From contig CANCKV010000189.1 in NCBI GenBank assembly GCA_947378615.1, forward strand, positions 1-6,595: 6,595 bases of DNA, given 5' to 3'. Positions 6,178 through 6,595 of the stretch are shown here, in pieces. Every line of letters starts with the position of its first letter. The stretch's first letter is position 1. The position numbers and the translations under genes were made by a program. The notes under the pieces are model-generated. The model was not told the origin of the DNA. It did no database searches and saw nothing but the letters and a program-made list of their open reading frames with translations. Origin of the DNA: Chitinophagaceae bacterium. Lineage in GTDB: Bacteria > Bacteroidota > Bacteroidia > Chitinophagales > Chitinophagaceae.

Positions 6178-6595
6178 CGTGGTAAATAGATTTGTAGAGA
6201 AATGAAAAATAGATATTGGATAATCAACAGATGCACAGCAAATAAGTTCCCTTTATAAAAGTTTAATTTTTTGAAGATATACAACAGTATTCCACTGATT
6301 GCAAACCAACAAACGAAGTTGTACATTGGAACTGTATCATTTTTCCAATGCCAATAATTGAGTTTGCCTGCTACTGATTCTATATTATAATCAAACATTG
6401 TAGCAATCATTGCGCCATCAATTACAAATGAAACTGTTGTAATCCAAGGCTTGATTCTGACACCTTGTATTTCATATTTCTCTTCAATCCATTCACTAAA
6501 TTTCGTAATAATTGTACCCGAACAATACACCACTACAAACCAATTGATGCCTATCAGAAAGGGAACCCCATTCAATTTCTTTCCTAAAACATTTC
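6174..6595 (-). CDS. CruF/COG2324-type carotenoid biosynthesis membrane protein, C-terminal part, 5' truncated by the window
   Basis: The frame is open to the window edge and shows 139 residues. The TTG at 6573-6575 is an internal Leu codon, because the frame continues upstream as NVLGKK, so the start is outside. The protein is hydrophobic with about four membrane segments, beginning near PFLIGINWF, PWITTVSFVIDG, VPMYNFVCWFAISG and FAVHLLIIQYLFF. The GVPFLIGINW and YWHWKN...VPMYNF motifs fit the DUF422/COG2324 carotenoid family, which includes CruF, a 1',2'-hydratase that adds water to the acyclic psi end of carotenoids such as gamma-carotene. Position upstream of crtZ with an ATGA overlap supports a role in carotenoid synthesis. 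The exact reaction is inferred; some family members are described only as carotenoid biosynthesis proteins. Confidence 0.85.
   Translation of the reverse strand, partial: NVLGKKLNGVPFLIGINWFVVVYCSGTIITKFSEWIEEKYEIQGVRIKPWITTVSFVIDGAMIATMFDYNIESVAGKLNYWHWKNDTVPMYNFVCWFAISGILLYIFKKLNFYKGNLFAVHLLIIQYLFFISLQIYLPR

Overview
This AT-rich window looks like a chromosomal piece of a Bacteroidota genome, most likely Chitinophagaceae or a close relative. This is inferred from TAnnTTTG-type promoter elements, weak or absent Shine-Dalgarno sequences, the Bacteroidota-like forms of Ffh and the DUF72 protein, and a carotenoid cluster with separate crtZ and crtY genes next to a CruF/COG2324-type membrane protein. 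No plasmid, phage or insertion-sequence gene is visible.

Layout: (1) 2-511 (+) is the 3' end of a glycoside hydrolase family 3 gene, probably a beta-N-acetylhexosaminidase. (2) 512-1290 is a long non-coding gap. Most of it is a degenerate tandem array of 21-bp units that stays in strict register for about 17 units (630-986), with a minus-strand terminator-like hairpin at its right edge and a candidate ffh promoter further right. (3) 1291-2631 (+) is a complete ffh, the SRP GTPase, closed by a 21-bp perfect-stem bidirectional terminator. (4) 2692-3205 is a second gap without a convincing gene but with several small inverted repeats, two of which are mutually exclusive. (5) 3206-4114 (+) is a DUF72/YecE-like protein. 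(6) 4152-4223 (-) is a tRNA-Arg with anticodon CCG. (7) 4290-6595 (-) is a carotenoid cluster transcribed leftwards: a CruF/COG2324-type protein (5' end outside the window), crtZ (4-bp ATGA overlap) and crtY after a 169-bp gap.

The carotenoid genes form a plausible pathway. CrtY makes beta-ionone rings from lycopene, CrtZ 3-hydroxylates them, and a CruF-type enzyme would hydrate the acyclic end. Together they could give zeaxanthin or a monocyclic 1'-hydroxylated xanthophyll of the saproxanthin/flexixanthin type. The desaturation and synthase genes (crtB, crtI) would lie outside the window.

The observations most worth following are the strictly phased 21-bp array, a run of nine A near the 3' end of crtY whose length sets where the protein stops, and the cluster of direct repeats and palindromes in the crtZ-crtY gap, which looks like an operator region. 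I did not find clear proof of a wholly new system.
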